Shown: piece after piece, positions 9,192 to 17,283 of the stretch
Layout: each line of letters starts with the position of its first letter
Numbering within the stretch: the first letter of the stretch is position 1
Assembly: GCA_900012615.1 (NCBI GenBank)
Contig: LT009757.1
Coordinates: 914,096-978,095 of the forward strand
Reading direction: 5' to 3'
Source of the DNA: Agrobacterium genomosp. 13 str. CFBP 6927
Lineage (GTDB): Bacteria; Pseudomonadota; Alphaproteobacteria; Rhizobiales; Rhizobiaceae
DNA length: 64,000 bases
Position numbers and translations under genes: made by a program
The notes under the pieces: generated by a model
The model's database searches: none
What the model was told of the DNA's origin: nothing
The model's input: the letters and a program-made list of their open reading frames with translations, nothing else

Positions 9192-10273
9192 TGACGGACC
9201 TCCTGATCGATCCTGATGGCCTGTCCATCCCTAAGCTTGTGAACGCCGGCGCTGGCAACGCGCTCGCCGGGCTTGACGCCATCGGTGATGCGCACGCTGC
9301 CGCCTTCGGCAGGCTCGCCCTCAATCGTGACCTGGCGGAGCGTTACCGTTGCCGTATCGGCATTGACGATCCAGACACCCCATCCATTGTCGGTCTTCAG
9401 CAGAGCCGATGATGGAAGCATGATCTGCGGTTCGGAGGCGGCAAGCACCGAGGCAGTAACGACGGAACCGAGCCGGAATGCCGGCGGTGCATCCTGAAGG
9501 CTGATTTTCGTGCGGCGCGTGCGCGTCGCCGTTTCGGCTTCCGGAGCAATCTCGCGCACCACGCCGGTGGTGCGAATTTTCGGGTCGAGCTGCAGGGCGA
9601 TCTCGAAGGTCGAGCCGATTTCCAGCCGCTGGGCCGCAAATTGCGGAACATCGACCACCACATCACGCACTTCCGGGCGGGCGATGGTTACAACCGTCTG
9701 GCCGGCTGAAACGACCTGACCGATTTCGCCTGAGGTTGCTGTCACCACACCGTCAAATTCCGCATGCAGCTGCGCATAACCCAGCTGCTCCTCGGCCTTG
9801 TCCAGATTTGCACGGGCCTTGGCAACAGAGGCATTGGCGGTTCGCGTGGCCTGCTCGGCCTCCTCAAGCGCCGCTTCCGTGCCGCTGCGAGCCTCGGCCA
9901 GCACACGCTGGCGCTGTTCGGTCGTTACTGCGTTGGCGAGTTGCGCTTCGGCATTGGAAAGATCGGACTGCGCACTTTTCACCGAAAGTTCGAGCGCGAG
10001 CGGATCGATCGACGCCACCACATCGCCTTTCTTGACCAGGTCGGCCACATCGACATTGCGGGCTATGATCCGACCAAGAACGCGAAAACCGAGATCGGTC
10101 TGAATCCGCGATTCCACCGTACCGGTCAGCCGCAGTGCATCCGCCGCCTTCTCCTCCACAACAACGGACAGAACAGGGCGCGGCGCCTCGGCGGCTGCTT
10201 CCTGCTTCTCCTCACAGGAGGAAACCGCAATCGCGACAGCCACCAACAACAAGCTTCTGTATATAATGGACAT
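9188..10273 (-). CDS. Efflux RND periplasmic adaptor (membrane fusion protein), second of the pair
   Basis: This 361-residue protein links the RND pump to an outer-membrane channel. The N-terminus MSIIYRSLLLVAVAIAVSSC has a lipobox (VSSC), so it should be a lipoprotein anchored in the inner membrane. It shows the biotinyl-lipoyl-like half motif (LGFRVLGRIIARNVDVADLV), an alpha-hairpin rich in Ala, Glu and Gln (about 95-165), a second lipoyl half and beta-barrel segments. It overlaps the first adaptor gene by one base (TAATG) and the RND gene by four, so all three are co-translated. It differs clearly from the first adaptor, so the pair is not a recent duplication. Confidence 0.9.
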   Translation of the reverse strand: MSIIYRSLLLVAVAIAVSSCEEKQEAAAEAPRPVLSVVVEEKAADALRLTGTVESRIQTDLGFRVLGRIIARNVDVADLVKKGDVVASIDPLALELSVKSAQSDLSNAEAQLANAVTTEQRQRVLAEARSGTEAALEEAEQATRTANASVAKARANLDKAEEQLGYAQLHAEFDGVVTATSGEIGQVVSAGQTVVTIARPEVRDVVVDVPQFAAQRLEIGSTFEIALQLDPKIRTTGVVREIAPEAETATRTRRTKISLQDAPPAFRLGSVVTASVLAASEPQIMLPSSALLKTDNGWGVWIVNADTATVTLRQVTIEGEPAEGGSVRITDGVKPGERVASAGVHKLRDGQAIRIDQEVRQ

Positions 10274-11349
10274 TATTGTACCTGCCCCTTTTCATAGGCA
10301 ACCTTTTCGCCGGCGCGGAGAAATTTGGTCCCGACGGTCACGACGAGATCGCCGGGGTTAAGCCCTTGCGCGATGACGAATTGACCGGTCTCGTAGTCGG
10401 CCACCTCGACGCGCCGCATGGCGATTTCCGAGGATTGCGGATCGACCACCCAGACGGCGGGAAAGCCGTCCTGCGACGTCATCGCCGACCACGGAAGCTC
10501 AATCGCATCGACCTGTTTGAAGCGGAAATGGCCGGATACGGGCGCGCCGAGCGGCATTGTCATATCGCCGTTCAGACCGACCTTGACCCTGATCGTTCCA
10601 TTGTCCGGGTCTATCGTCGGAGAAATCTCCCGCACGGGTGCGGCAACGCTGCGGGTGGGATCCGACAGGAGGCTGACATTGACGAGATTGTCGATATCGC
10701 GCTCGAGGAAGAGAGATTCATAGACATCGAAAACCGCGTCACGCGGGCCGTCATGCGCCAGCGTGAAGACGAGCTGGGCGGCCTGGGCCACCTGGCCGAC
10801 CTCCACGTTGCGGGCCGTGATCACCCCGTCTGCATCGGCCCTGAGCTCGGTATAGGAGAGCGCATCGCGCGCCGTGTCGAGCTGCGCCTGCGCCGATCTC
10901 ACCGCTCCTTGTGTGGTCAGCAGTGTTTCCTGCGCCTTGTCGACCGCCGAACGTGAGGTCACCTGCGTCTTGAAGAGGCTTTGCTGACGGTCGAATGTCA
11001 GTTGCGCCTGCGTCTGCTGCGCTTCGGCAGATTGCAGGTTCGCCAGAGCGACATCGATATCGGCCTTCTGCTCTTCGGGGTCGATGCGAGCGAGCAATTG
11101 CCCGGTCGTTACCCGCGCACCCACATCCACCAGCCGCTCGGTAATCTTGCCGCTGACCCGGAATGACAGGTCCGTCTGGACACGCGCCCTCACTTCACCG
11201 GTGATGACGCTGCCGCGATCGACCGGCTTTTTTGTCGCCGTAACCACATCGACGGTGCGCAGCGGCTTTTCGGCGGGAGGCTCTTCATTGCTGCAGGACG
11301 ACAGGGCGAAAATTCCGCCAACCATCGCCGCTATAAGAATGGTTTTCAT
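10273..11349 (-). CDS. Efflux RND periplasmic adaptor (membrane fusion protein), first of the pair
   Basis: This 358-residue lipoprotein adaptor starts MKTILIAAMVGGIFALSSC with lipobox LSSC and has AAGAGGT five bases before the ATG. Lipoyl-like halves (LSFRVSGKITERLVDVGARV and ADGVITARNVEVGQ), a long coiled-coil hairpin between them, and the C-terminal RVEVADYETGQFVIAQGLNPGD barrel region define the family. It is the promoter-proximal gene of the pump operon and is divergent from a TetR regulator. Two adaptors with one RND permease is the TriABC arrangement of Pseudomonas, where both adaptors are needed. Confidence 0.9.
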   Translation of the reverse strand: MKTILIAAMVGGIFALSSCSNEEPPAEKPLRTVDVVTATKKPVDRGSVITGEVRARVQTDLSFRVSGKITERLVDVGARVTTGQLLARIDPEEQKADIDVALANLQSAEAQQTQAQLTFDRQQSLFKTQVTSRSAVDKAQETLLTTQGAVRSAQAQLDTARDALSYTELRADADGVITARNVEVGQVAQAAQLVFTLAHDGPRDAVFDVYESLFLERDIDNLVNVSLLSDPTRSVAAPVREISPTIDPDNGTIRVKVGLNGDMTMPLGAPVSGHFRFKQVDAIELPWSAMTSQDGFPAVWVVDPQSSEIAMRRVEVADYETGQFVIAQGLNPGDLVVTVGTKFLRAGEKVAYEKGQVQ

Positions 11350-11384
11350 GGTGACCTCTTGATCTTCGCCCCATCCTATAATAT

Positions 11385-11404
11385 TTGACTGACTGAATAG
11401 TCAA
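11385..11404 (-). promoter_or_regulatory. Efflux operon promoter overlapping an inverted-repeat operator
   Basis: TTGACT-8-AGTCAA is a clear inverted repeat. Read on the minus strand its outer half is also a good -35 (TTGACT), followed 18 bases later by TATAGG (or 15 later by TATTAT) as a -10, about 30 bases before the adaptor start codon. A TetR-type repressor bound here would block the promoter. The rest of the 303-base gap (11405-11652) holds a weak stem GCAAAAA/TTTTTGC (11545-11568) and no recognisable gene. Confidence 0.5.
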
Positions 11405-11652
11405 TGAAATTCTTGCGTCGCCGATCGAAGAACCTTTTGGACACCGGATCGGGCGTCCTGAATGATCATTGCAAGAGTTTTCCCGCCACGCGCTTTCACG
11501 CGCATCCGGGATGCTTTGGCATATTGAACCACGCACCACCTCTTGCAAAAATCGATTCCGGTTTTTGCGCCGGTGCTATAGCAAGCGACCTGTCATTCCG
11601 CCGATCACGACGGACAAAATGGCACGCGCCCAAATACGTAGGGATCCGGGGT

Positions 11653-12267
11653 ATGGCAAAAGCAAAGCTGACACGTGCTGAACAGAAGATACAACGTCCG
11701 CTGCAAATTCTCGACGCCGCATTTGAGGAATTTACCAAAAGGGGATTTACGGCGACGCGGGTGGAGGACATTGCCGAGCGGGTGGGAGTAACGAAAGGCA
11801 CGGTCTACGTCTATTTCGAAACCAAGGAAGCGCTGTTCGAGGCAATGATCAGACATGCCTCCGCGCCTTTTCAGGAGACCTTCAAGGCCTATGCGCGCAC
11901 ATCCGAAGACCCCGTCGAAGAGCTTCGCCTGCTGCTCGAGTTCCTGTTCGACGCACTTGTCGACAACAGGATGATGCGGGAGCTGTTCCGCCTCATAGTC
12001 GCGGAGGGCGCGAAATTCCCCGATCTCATAGACCAGCACCATGATGTGTTGATGGCACCGGTATTCGCGCGCATCGATGCAATTCTCGAAGAGGGCGTGG
12101 CGAAAAAAAGGTTCAGGGCCAATCCGCCGGAACTCGCCAAGGTCGTGATGTCACCAATGGTCGGAACATTGGTGTTCAGGCTGATTTTTGACGACCGGCG
12201 TAGTCTGGACAGGAAGGCCGTTCTCAAGATTCATCTGGAATTGATTATGCGCGGGTTGCTGGCTTAA
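11653..12267 (+). CDS. TetR/AcrR-family repressor, divergent from the efflux operon
   Basis: This is a 204-residue one-component regulator. The N-terminal helix-turn-helix is complete (ILDAAFEEFTKRGFTATRVE, then DIAERVGVTKGTVYVYFETK), and the C-terminal ligand domain contains the FDALVDNRMMRELFRLIVAE helices. The ATG at 11653 starts just before the DNA-binding domain and follows a GGGG run. A longer open frame upstream to 11404 has no family-like sequence. Its divergent position and the palindrome at 11385-11404 point to control of the RND pump, probably induced by a pump substrate. Confidence 0.88.
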   Translation: MAKAKLTRAEQKIQRPLQILDAAFEEFTKRGFTATRVEDIAERVGVTKGTVYVYFETKEALFEAMIRHASAPFQETFKAYARTSEDPVEELRLLLEFLFDALVDNRMMRELFRLIVAEGAKFPDLIDQHHDVLMAPVFARIDAILEEGVAKKRFRANPPELAKVVMSPMVGTLVFRLIFDDRRSLDRKAVLKIHLELIMRGLLA

Positions 12268-12325
12268 CTGCCTTCAGCCGACGCGGCCACCGCCCCGCCG
12301 GCTCGCTTGGTCTGACGACGAGCAC

Positions 12326-13648
12326 CTAAGCCGTACGCGCGCCGGTGAAATTGTCCGAGGCTGCAAATTCGGGTAGCTGGAGGTTGCCGCGGAAGTCGTC
12401 GCTTATGTAATCCGTATCGATGATTGCACGGCGGCGCAGTTCCGGCAGAAGTCCGTTGACCAGGAGGTCTTCCTGCTCGGGATTGCCAAACCCGTGAAGA
12501 GAAAGCACGTCGAGAATTCCCGCGCGATACCGCTCCTCGATGGCATCCACAAGTTTCTCGGGCGTACCCGCCACGGACCAATGCCCCGTTTCCTGGGCCT
12601 GGATAATCAATTCGCGCAATGACAGCCCCTGCTTGACGTAGCGGCGGAAAACTTCCACCCGACCGCGTCTGCGGTTGATGCTTGTCACTTCCGGCAGCAA
12701 GGTGTCGGGGAGAGGCTGGTCCAGCGGCAATCCGGAAAGGTCGAGATCGCCGCCCAGCATATCCGCCAGTTTCAGTCGCCCCTGCTCGTAGTCGATGCGC
12801 TCATGCTTTTCCTTCAATCGACGTGCGACATCCGCATCGGACTCGCCAATGACCGCATGGAAGGAATTCATGATCAGGGGCAGGCCGCCGGCACGGCCGA
12901 AAGCCGTTGCCCGCCGCCGCAATTCGGTCGCGAATGCGACGGCATCTTCGAAACGAGGCTGCGACGTGTAGACAACCTCGGCATAACGTGCGCCAACGGT
13001 AACACCCGCTTCCGACTGGCCGGCCTGGAACAGCACGGCCCTGCCCTGCGGCAGCGGCGGCACATTGAGCGGTCCCTGCACGCTGAAATACCGGCCCTCA
13101 TAGGCGATGGGGTGAAATTTGGCGGGATCCACTGCGATTGCGCCCGAGGCTTTGCGCTGGGCCGCGTCCCGCTCGTTGGCATCATAAAGGGCGTTGACGA
13201 CTTCGATGAACTCCGCTGCGCGCTCGTAACGCTCCTCCGGGCTTGGCAAGGCTTCGCCGAAATTTTCCTCGCCGACGGAAGATGTCACCGCATTCCAGCC
13301 CGCGCGGCCGCCGCTGAGGTGGTCCAGCGTGCCGATCTGGCGCGCAAGATTGTAAGGGTGATGGAAGGTGGTGGAAATCGTCGCGATCAAACCGATCCGC
13401 GATGTCGCCTGGCTGAGCGCCGCCAGCGTCACGATCGGCTCCTGAATGCCTGCCGTACCAGCAAGACCGGCGGGATCAATATGAAGAAGATCGGCCGTAA
13501 AAAGGCCGGTGATCTTTTCAGCTTCGGCCTTTTTCGCCAGTTCCACCGCGCGTTTAATGCCGGTTGTCGCAATGTGGTCGTTCGATGCGGCAACCACGCT
13601 GCTTGCACCGGTGAGTGTTTTCAGACGTCGGGGGCGAGTGAGCGCCAT
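12326..13648 (-). CDS. NtaA/SnaA/DszA-family FMNH2-dependent monooxygenase
   Basis: This 440-residue luciferase-like flavin-dependent oxygenase is of the class that includes nitrilotriacetate and dibenzothiophene-sulfone monooxygenases. Family blocks are RIGLIATISTTFHHPYNLAR, the HLSGGRAGWNAVTS block, EERYERAAEFIEVV and the C-terminal GTPEKLVDAIEERY. ATG at 13648 follows AAGGAA, and 17 upstream codons in the same frame are left out. It is the last gene of a seven-gene minus-strand operon running from 21612, directly after the Opp-like importer ATPase, which suggests it acts on an imported compound. The flavin must be reduced by a partner, possibly the protein at 30580. The exact substrate is unknown, and a C-S or C-N bond is the likely target. 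Confidence 0.85.
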   Translation of the reverse strand: MALTRPRRLKTLTGASSVVAASNDHIATTGIKRAVELAKKAEAEKITGLFTADLLHIDPAGLAGTAGIQEPIVTLAALSQATSRIGLIATISTTFHHPYNLARQIGTLDHLSGGRAGWNAVTSSVGEENFGEALPSPEERYERAAEFIEVVNALYDANERDAAQRKASGAIAVDPAKFHPIAYEGRYFSVQGPLNVPPLPQGRAVLFQAGQSEAGVTVGARYAEVVYTSQPRFEDAVAFATELRRRATAFGRAGGLPLIMNSFHAVIGESDADVARRLKEKHERIDYEQGRLKLADMLGGDLDLSGLPLDQPLPDTLLPEVTSINRRRGRVEVFRRYVKQGLSLRELIIQAQETGHWSVAGTPEKLVDAIEERYRAGILDVLSLHGFGNPEQEDLLVNGLLPELRRRAIIDTDYISDDFRGNLQLPEFAASDNFTGARTA

Positions 13649-13708
13649 GATCGGTTCCTTTTCAATGCTGGTTCGTGTTTCTTGCCTGATGGCAGGCAAA
13701 TGGCGGGC

Positions 13709-15355
13709 TCACGCAAGCACGGGAACCGCATCGATCAGTTTTCGCGTGTAGCCATGCCGGGGAGCGGAGAATACCTCTGCGACATCGCCGCTTTCGACGA
13801 TGCGGCCGTCTTTCATCACCAGCACCCGGTCGGTCAGGTGGCGCACGACACCGAGATCATGAGAGATGAACAGCAGCGAGGTGCCGGATGCCGCCTGGAG
13901 TTCCGCGAGAAGATCGAGAACCTGCGCCTGAACCGAAACGTCCAATGCGCTCACCGGCTCATCGGCAACCAGGAGGCGCGGGCGCGGAGCAAATGCTCTG
14001 GCGATGGCCACGCGCTGGCGCTGCCCGCCCGAAAGCTCGCGGGGATAACGGCTGAGGAAATCGCCGCCCAACCGAACGGCTTCGAGGACTTCCAGCACGC
14101 GGTCGCGGCGCTCGGATCCATAAAGCCCCGTGACATCGAGGCTTTCGCCGACGATCTTCTCAACCGTATAACGCGGATCGAAGGAACTGAAGGCATCCTG
14201 GGCGATCAGCTGCATGGTGCCGCGGCGCGATCTGCGCAGGCTTTCCGCAACATTGTTCCATGGCTGGCCCTCGATCAAAACCGTGCCTTCCTCGGGTTCG
14301 ACAAGCCCCAGAACCATTTTTGCGACGGTCGTCTTTCCGGAACCGGACTCGCCCACAATGCCGAGCGCCTCACCGGCAGAAAGCTCGAAGGAGACATCGT
14401 TGACGACAGGCGCGTTTTCCGGACCGCCGTAATGTTTGACGAGATTGTGGATCGAAAGAACATGCTTGCCCGGATGGACGGTCCTTGGTGGCAGCGGCTC
14501 GCGTTGCGAAACTGGTGCTCCCCCGCCGTCAGCCGGCAACGGCACCGCTGCCGAAAGCCGATAACCCTTCGATCCGGCCGATGGCACGGCGTCGAGCAAT
14601 TGGCGCGTATAGGCGTGTTTCGGCCGACGCAGCAGCTCTTGCGTTGGCCCTTCCTCGACGATTCTGCCTTCATTCATGACAAGAACGCGGTCAGCAAGAC
14701 GCGAGACCACCGCCAGATCATGGCTGATCAACAGCAGCGTATGTCCGGCTTTTCGACGTTCGGCCAGCAGATCGAGAATCTGCTTCTGCACCGTCGCATC
14801 GAGTGCCGTGGTTGGTTCATCTGCGATCAACAGCGAAGGGTTGCGGGCGATCGCGGTTGCGATCAGGGCACGCTGCCGCAGCCCGCCGGAAAGCTGGTGC
14901 GGATATTGACGCAACCGGCGAACGGGATCGGGAATGCCGACAGACTTCAACAGCGCGTGGCTGTCGAAACCTTCCGGCGCACGGGCAAAGAGTTTCCGAC
15001 GGCCGGCGGCATCGGAAAGCTGCTGCGAAATCCGGCGCAGCGGATCGAGCGAGACCAGCGCATCCTGCAGGACAAAACCAATCTTCTCCCCGCGAAGACG
15101 TCGCCAGCCCGCTTCGCGCAGGCCCAGCACATTTTCTCCCGCTACCTCGAACCTGTCCGCGGCCACCCTGGCGGCATGGCCGGCAAGCCCGATCAACGAA
15201 CGGGCCGTGACCGATTTTCCTGACCCGGACTCTCCGACAAGCGCGACGGTTTCGCCCCGATGAATGGTCAGATCGATGCCGTGTACGACGGTGTTGTCAC
15301 CGTTGCCGCGCGGAAAACCGATCTTCAGATTGCGCACATCGATAAGCGGCGTCAT
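13709..15355 (-). CDS. Peptide-type ABC importer ATPase, fused DppD-DppF (two nucleotide-binding domains)
   Basis: This 548-residue protein carries two ABC ATPase domains. Domain 1 (about 1-250) has Walker A GESGSGKS, signature LSGGLRQR and Walker [13 protein letters not shown]. Domain 2 (about 275-548) has [16 protein letters not shown] and LLVADEPVSALD. Both are catalytically intact, and the oligopeptide-type C-terminal extension follows each domain (for example HAYTRQLLDAVP). The ATG overlaps the stop of the upstream permease gene (ATGA). It energises the two permeases at 15352 and 16221 and the tandem binding proteins. Confidence 0.92.
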   Translation of the reverse strand: MTPLIDVRNLKIGFPRGNGDNTVVHGIDLTIHRGETVALVGESGSGKSVTARSLIGLAGHAARVAADRFEVAGENVLGLREAGWRRLRGEKIGFVLQDALVSLDPLRRISQQLSDAAGRRKLFARAPEGFDSHALLKSVGIPDPVRRLRQYPHQLSGGLRQRALIATAIARNPSLLIADEPTTALDATVQKQILDLLAERRKAGHTLLLISHDLAVVSRLADRVLVMNEGRIVEEGPTQELLRRPKHAYTRQLLDAVPSAGSKGYRLSAAVPLPADGGGAPVSQREPLPPRTVHPGKHVLSIHNLVKHYGGPENAPVVNDVSFELSAGEALGIVGESGSGKTTVAKMVLGLVEPEEGTVLIEGQPWNNVAESLRRSRRGTMQLIAQDAFSSFDPRYTVEKIVGESLDVTGLYGSERRDRVLEVLEAVRLGGDFLSRYPRELSGGQRQRVAIARAFAPRPRLLVADEPVSALDVSVQAQVLDLLAELQAASGTSLLFISHDLGVVRHLTDRVLVMKDGRIVESGDVAEVFSAPRHGYTRKLIDAVPVLA

Positions 15356-16224
15356 GCCTGTCTCCTGCCTTCGAATGCGATCTGCCAGCGTTTTCCCAGA
15401 ATGCTGATGGCGATGACGGTGAGGGTAATGGCGAGGCCCGGCCAGATGCCGATCCACCACGCCACCCGCAGATAATTGCGCGCTTCCGCCAGCATGGCGC
15501 CCCATTCGGGGATTGGCGGTTGCGGCCCCATGCCGAGAAAGCTGAGGCCCGCTGCCTGAATGATGGTGGAGCCGAGGCCGATCGTCGCCAGAATGGGAAC
15601 CTGTGCTATCGCATGCGGCAGCACATGCCGGGTGACCAGCGTAAAGCGGCGGAGACCGAAGGTTTTCGCCTGTTCCACATAACCGCTTCTGGCGATGACG
15701 AAGGTCTGGGCGCGCACCACGCGGGCAAAACGCGGCACGGAGGCGACACCGAGCGCGAAGATGAGATTGACCGTTCCCGGCCCGGTAAACGAAATCAGCA
15801 CCAGCGCCAGAAGCAAATCCGGGAACGACGATACGACATCGAGAAACCGCGATATCAGTTCATCCACCGCGCCGCGTGCAAGACCGGCGACAAGGCCGAG
15901 CAGGGAACCGACCAGCGCGGCAATGGCGATGGCGCTGACACCGATCAGGATCGAATAACGCGCGCCATAGACCACCCGCGAAAAGACATCACGGCCCAGA
16001 TGATCGGTTCCGAACCAGTGTTCGGCAGATGGCGGCAGTTGCGCTTGCAGGGGATCAGCCAGCAGGGGATTGGCGGCGGTGACAAATTGCGGCCAGATGG
16101 TCGCCGTTGCCACAAAAAGCAGAAACAGCGACGAGAGTGTCAGCCCCGGTCTGGCAAACAGCACCGATAAAACCTGCCGCAGACGGCCGGTGGCGGATAT
16201 GGGCTTGTCGAAGGAAATGCTCAT
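15352..16224 (-). CDS. Peptide-type ABC importer permease (DppC-like)
   Basis: This 290-residue inner-membrane permease has the OppC/DppC N-terminal segment and the cytoplasmic EAA loop (YVEQAKTFGLRRFTLVTRHV), which docks the ATPase. The FGTDHLGRDVFSRVVYGAR block is diagnostic for the C-type subunit. It overlaps the ATPase gene downstream and the B-type permease gene upstream by four bases each. Confidence 0.9.
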   Translation of the reverse strand: MSISFDKPISATGRLRQVLSVLFARPGLTLSSLFLLFVATATIWPQFVTAANPLLADPLQAQLPPSAEHWFGTDHLGRDVFSRVVYGARYSILIGVSAIAIAALVGSLLGLVAGLARGAVDELISRFLDVVSSFPDLLLALVLISFTGPGTVNLIFALGVASVPRFARVVRAQTFVIARSGYVEQAKTFGLRRFTLVTRHVLPHAIAQVPILATIGLGSTIIQAAGLSFLGMGPQPPIPEWGAMLAEARNYLRVAWWIGIWPGLAITLTVIAISILGKRWQIAFEGRRQA

Positions 16225-17237
16225 GGCTTTCTCCTCCCACCCTCGTTGCGCAGCCTGGGATCAAGCAGCAGGTACAGGACATCCACGAGCGTGCTCATCA
16301 CCACATAAATGAGTGCGGACAGGATGGCGACCGCCAGGACCACCGGCATGTCATGTGCAAGAACGGCGTCGACTGTTATCCGCCCGAGGCCCGGACGTCC
16401 GAACACCGCTTCGGTGATGACGGCACCGGACAAAAGATTGCCGACCAGCCAGCCGGCAAGGGTTACGGTCGGGAGCGCGGCATGGCGAAGGCCGTGGCGC
16501 AGCCTGAGGACAAGATCGCTTGCGCCCCAGCTACGAACCGTCAGCGCAAAAGGCTCCTCAAGCGCCCGTTCCAGCCCTTCGCGCAGGACCTGTCCAAGAA
16601 CAGCGCCGAGCGACAGGCCAAGCGACAGGGCCGGCAGCACCAGCGCCGACAGGTTCCGGTCGCCGGAAACTGGGAAAATCTTGAAGGTGAATGAAAAGAC
16701 GTAAAGCAGCAGAATGCCAAGCCAGAATGTCGGCGTGGAAATCAGCGTCAGTTCCAGACCGCCGGCAATGCTGCGTGATATGGGTTTGCCGGCGGTGAGG
16801 ATGGCGCTTGTGACCGCAAAGATGATGGCAACCGCAAGTGCGGCAGCAGTCAGCTTCAGCGTCGGCAGCATCTGCGTTGCCACAAGGCTCGATATATCGG
16901 TCTGCAGAATATAGGATCGGCCGAAATCACCGTGCAGCAATCGTGTCAGATAAGCGAGATACTGGTCGAGAATGGACTGATCCAGTCCCCATTCGGCACG
17001 GATGGCCGCCTCGACCTCGGGCGTGCGGATCTGTTCACCGATCAGCAGGCTGACAATGTCTCCGGGGGCAAGCTGGATGCTGATGAAGCTCAGCGTCACC
17101 GCCGCCCACAGGACCAGTATGCCCGAGCCGATGCGGCCGAGAACCTGAAGCGGCAGGCCGCCCCGCCGCCGGAAACGCCCGCGGCGGAAAAAGGACGTCG
17201 GTGCCTGGCCCAGGGATGTCACATTGTCAGCGCTCAT
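16221..17237 (-). CDS. Peptide-type ABC importer permease (DppB-like)
   Basis: This is the 338-residue partner permease, with six helices and the B-type features LAPGDIVSLLIGEQ near the N-terminus, WGLDQSILDQYLAYL and the LLHGDFGRSYI block. ATG at 17237 is chosen over a GTG five codons upstream because GGA lies closer to the expected spacing, but either is possible. It sits 46 bases downstream of the first binding-protein gene. Confidence 0.9.
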   Translation of the reverse strand: MSADNVTSLGQAPTSFFRRGRFRRRGGLPLQVLGRIGSGILVLWAAVTLSFISIQLAPGDIVSLLIGEQIRTPEVEAAIRAEWGLDQSILDQYLAYLTRLLHGDFGRSYILQTDISSLVATQMLPTLKLTAAALAVAIIFAVTSAILTAGKPISRSIAGGLELTLISTPTFWLGILLLYVFSFTFKIFPVSGDRNLSALVLPALSLGLSLGAVLGQVLREGLERALEEPFALTVRSWGASDLVLRLRHGLRHAALPTVTLAGWLVGNLLSGAVITEAVFGRPGLGRITVDAVLAHDMPVVLAVAILSALIYVVMSTLVDVLYLLLDPRLRNEGGRRKP

Positions 17238-17283
17238 GCCGTCCAATCTCACTTTGTTTCAGTTGTCAGCCGTTCCTGAAGGA

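Noticed and set aside
11404-11652. In-frame N-terminal extension of the TetR gene
   Set aside because: Its 83 codons contain no TetR-like sequence and would place coding sequence over the gap beside the operator. The ATG at 11653 fits the family.
12803-15223. 806-codon open frame on the plus strand
   Set aside because: It lies opposite the oxygenase and the ABC ATPase genes, whose protein motifs are unmistakable. Its translation has no family blocks, and it reflects GC-rich codon bias.
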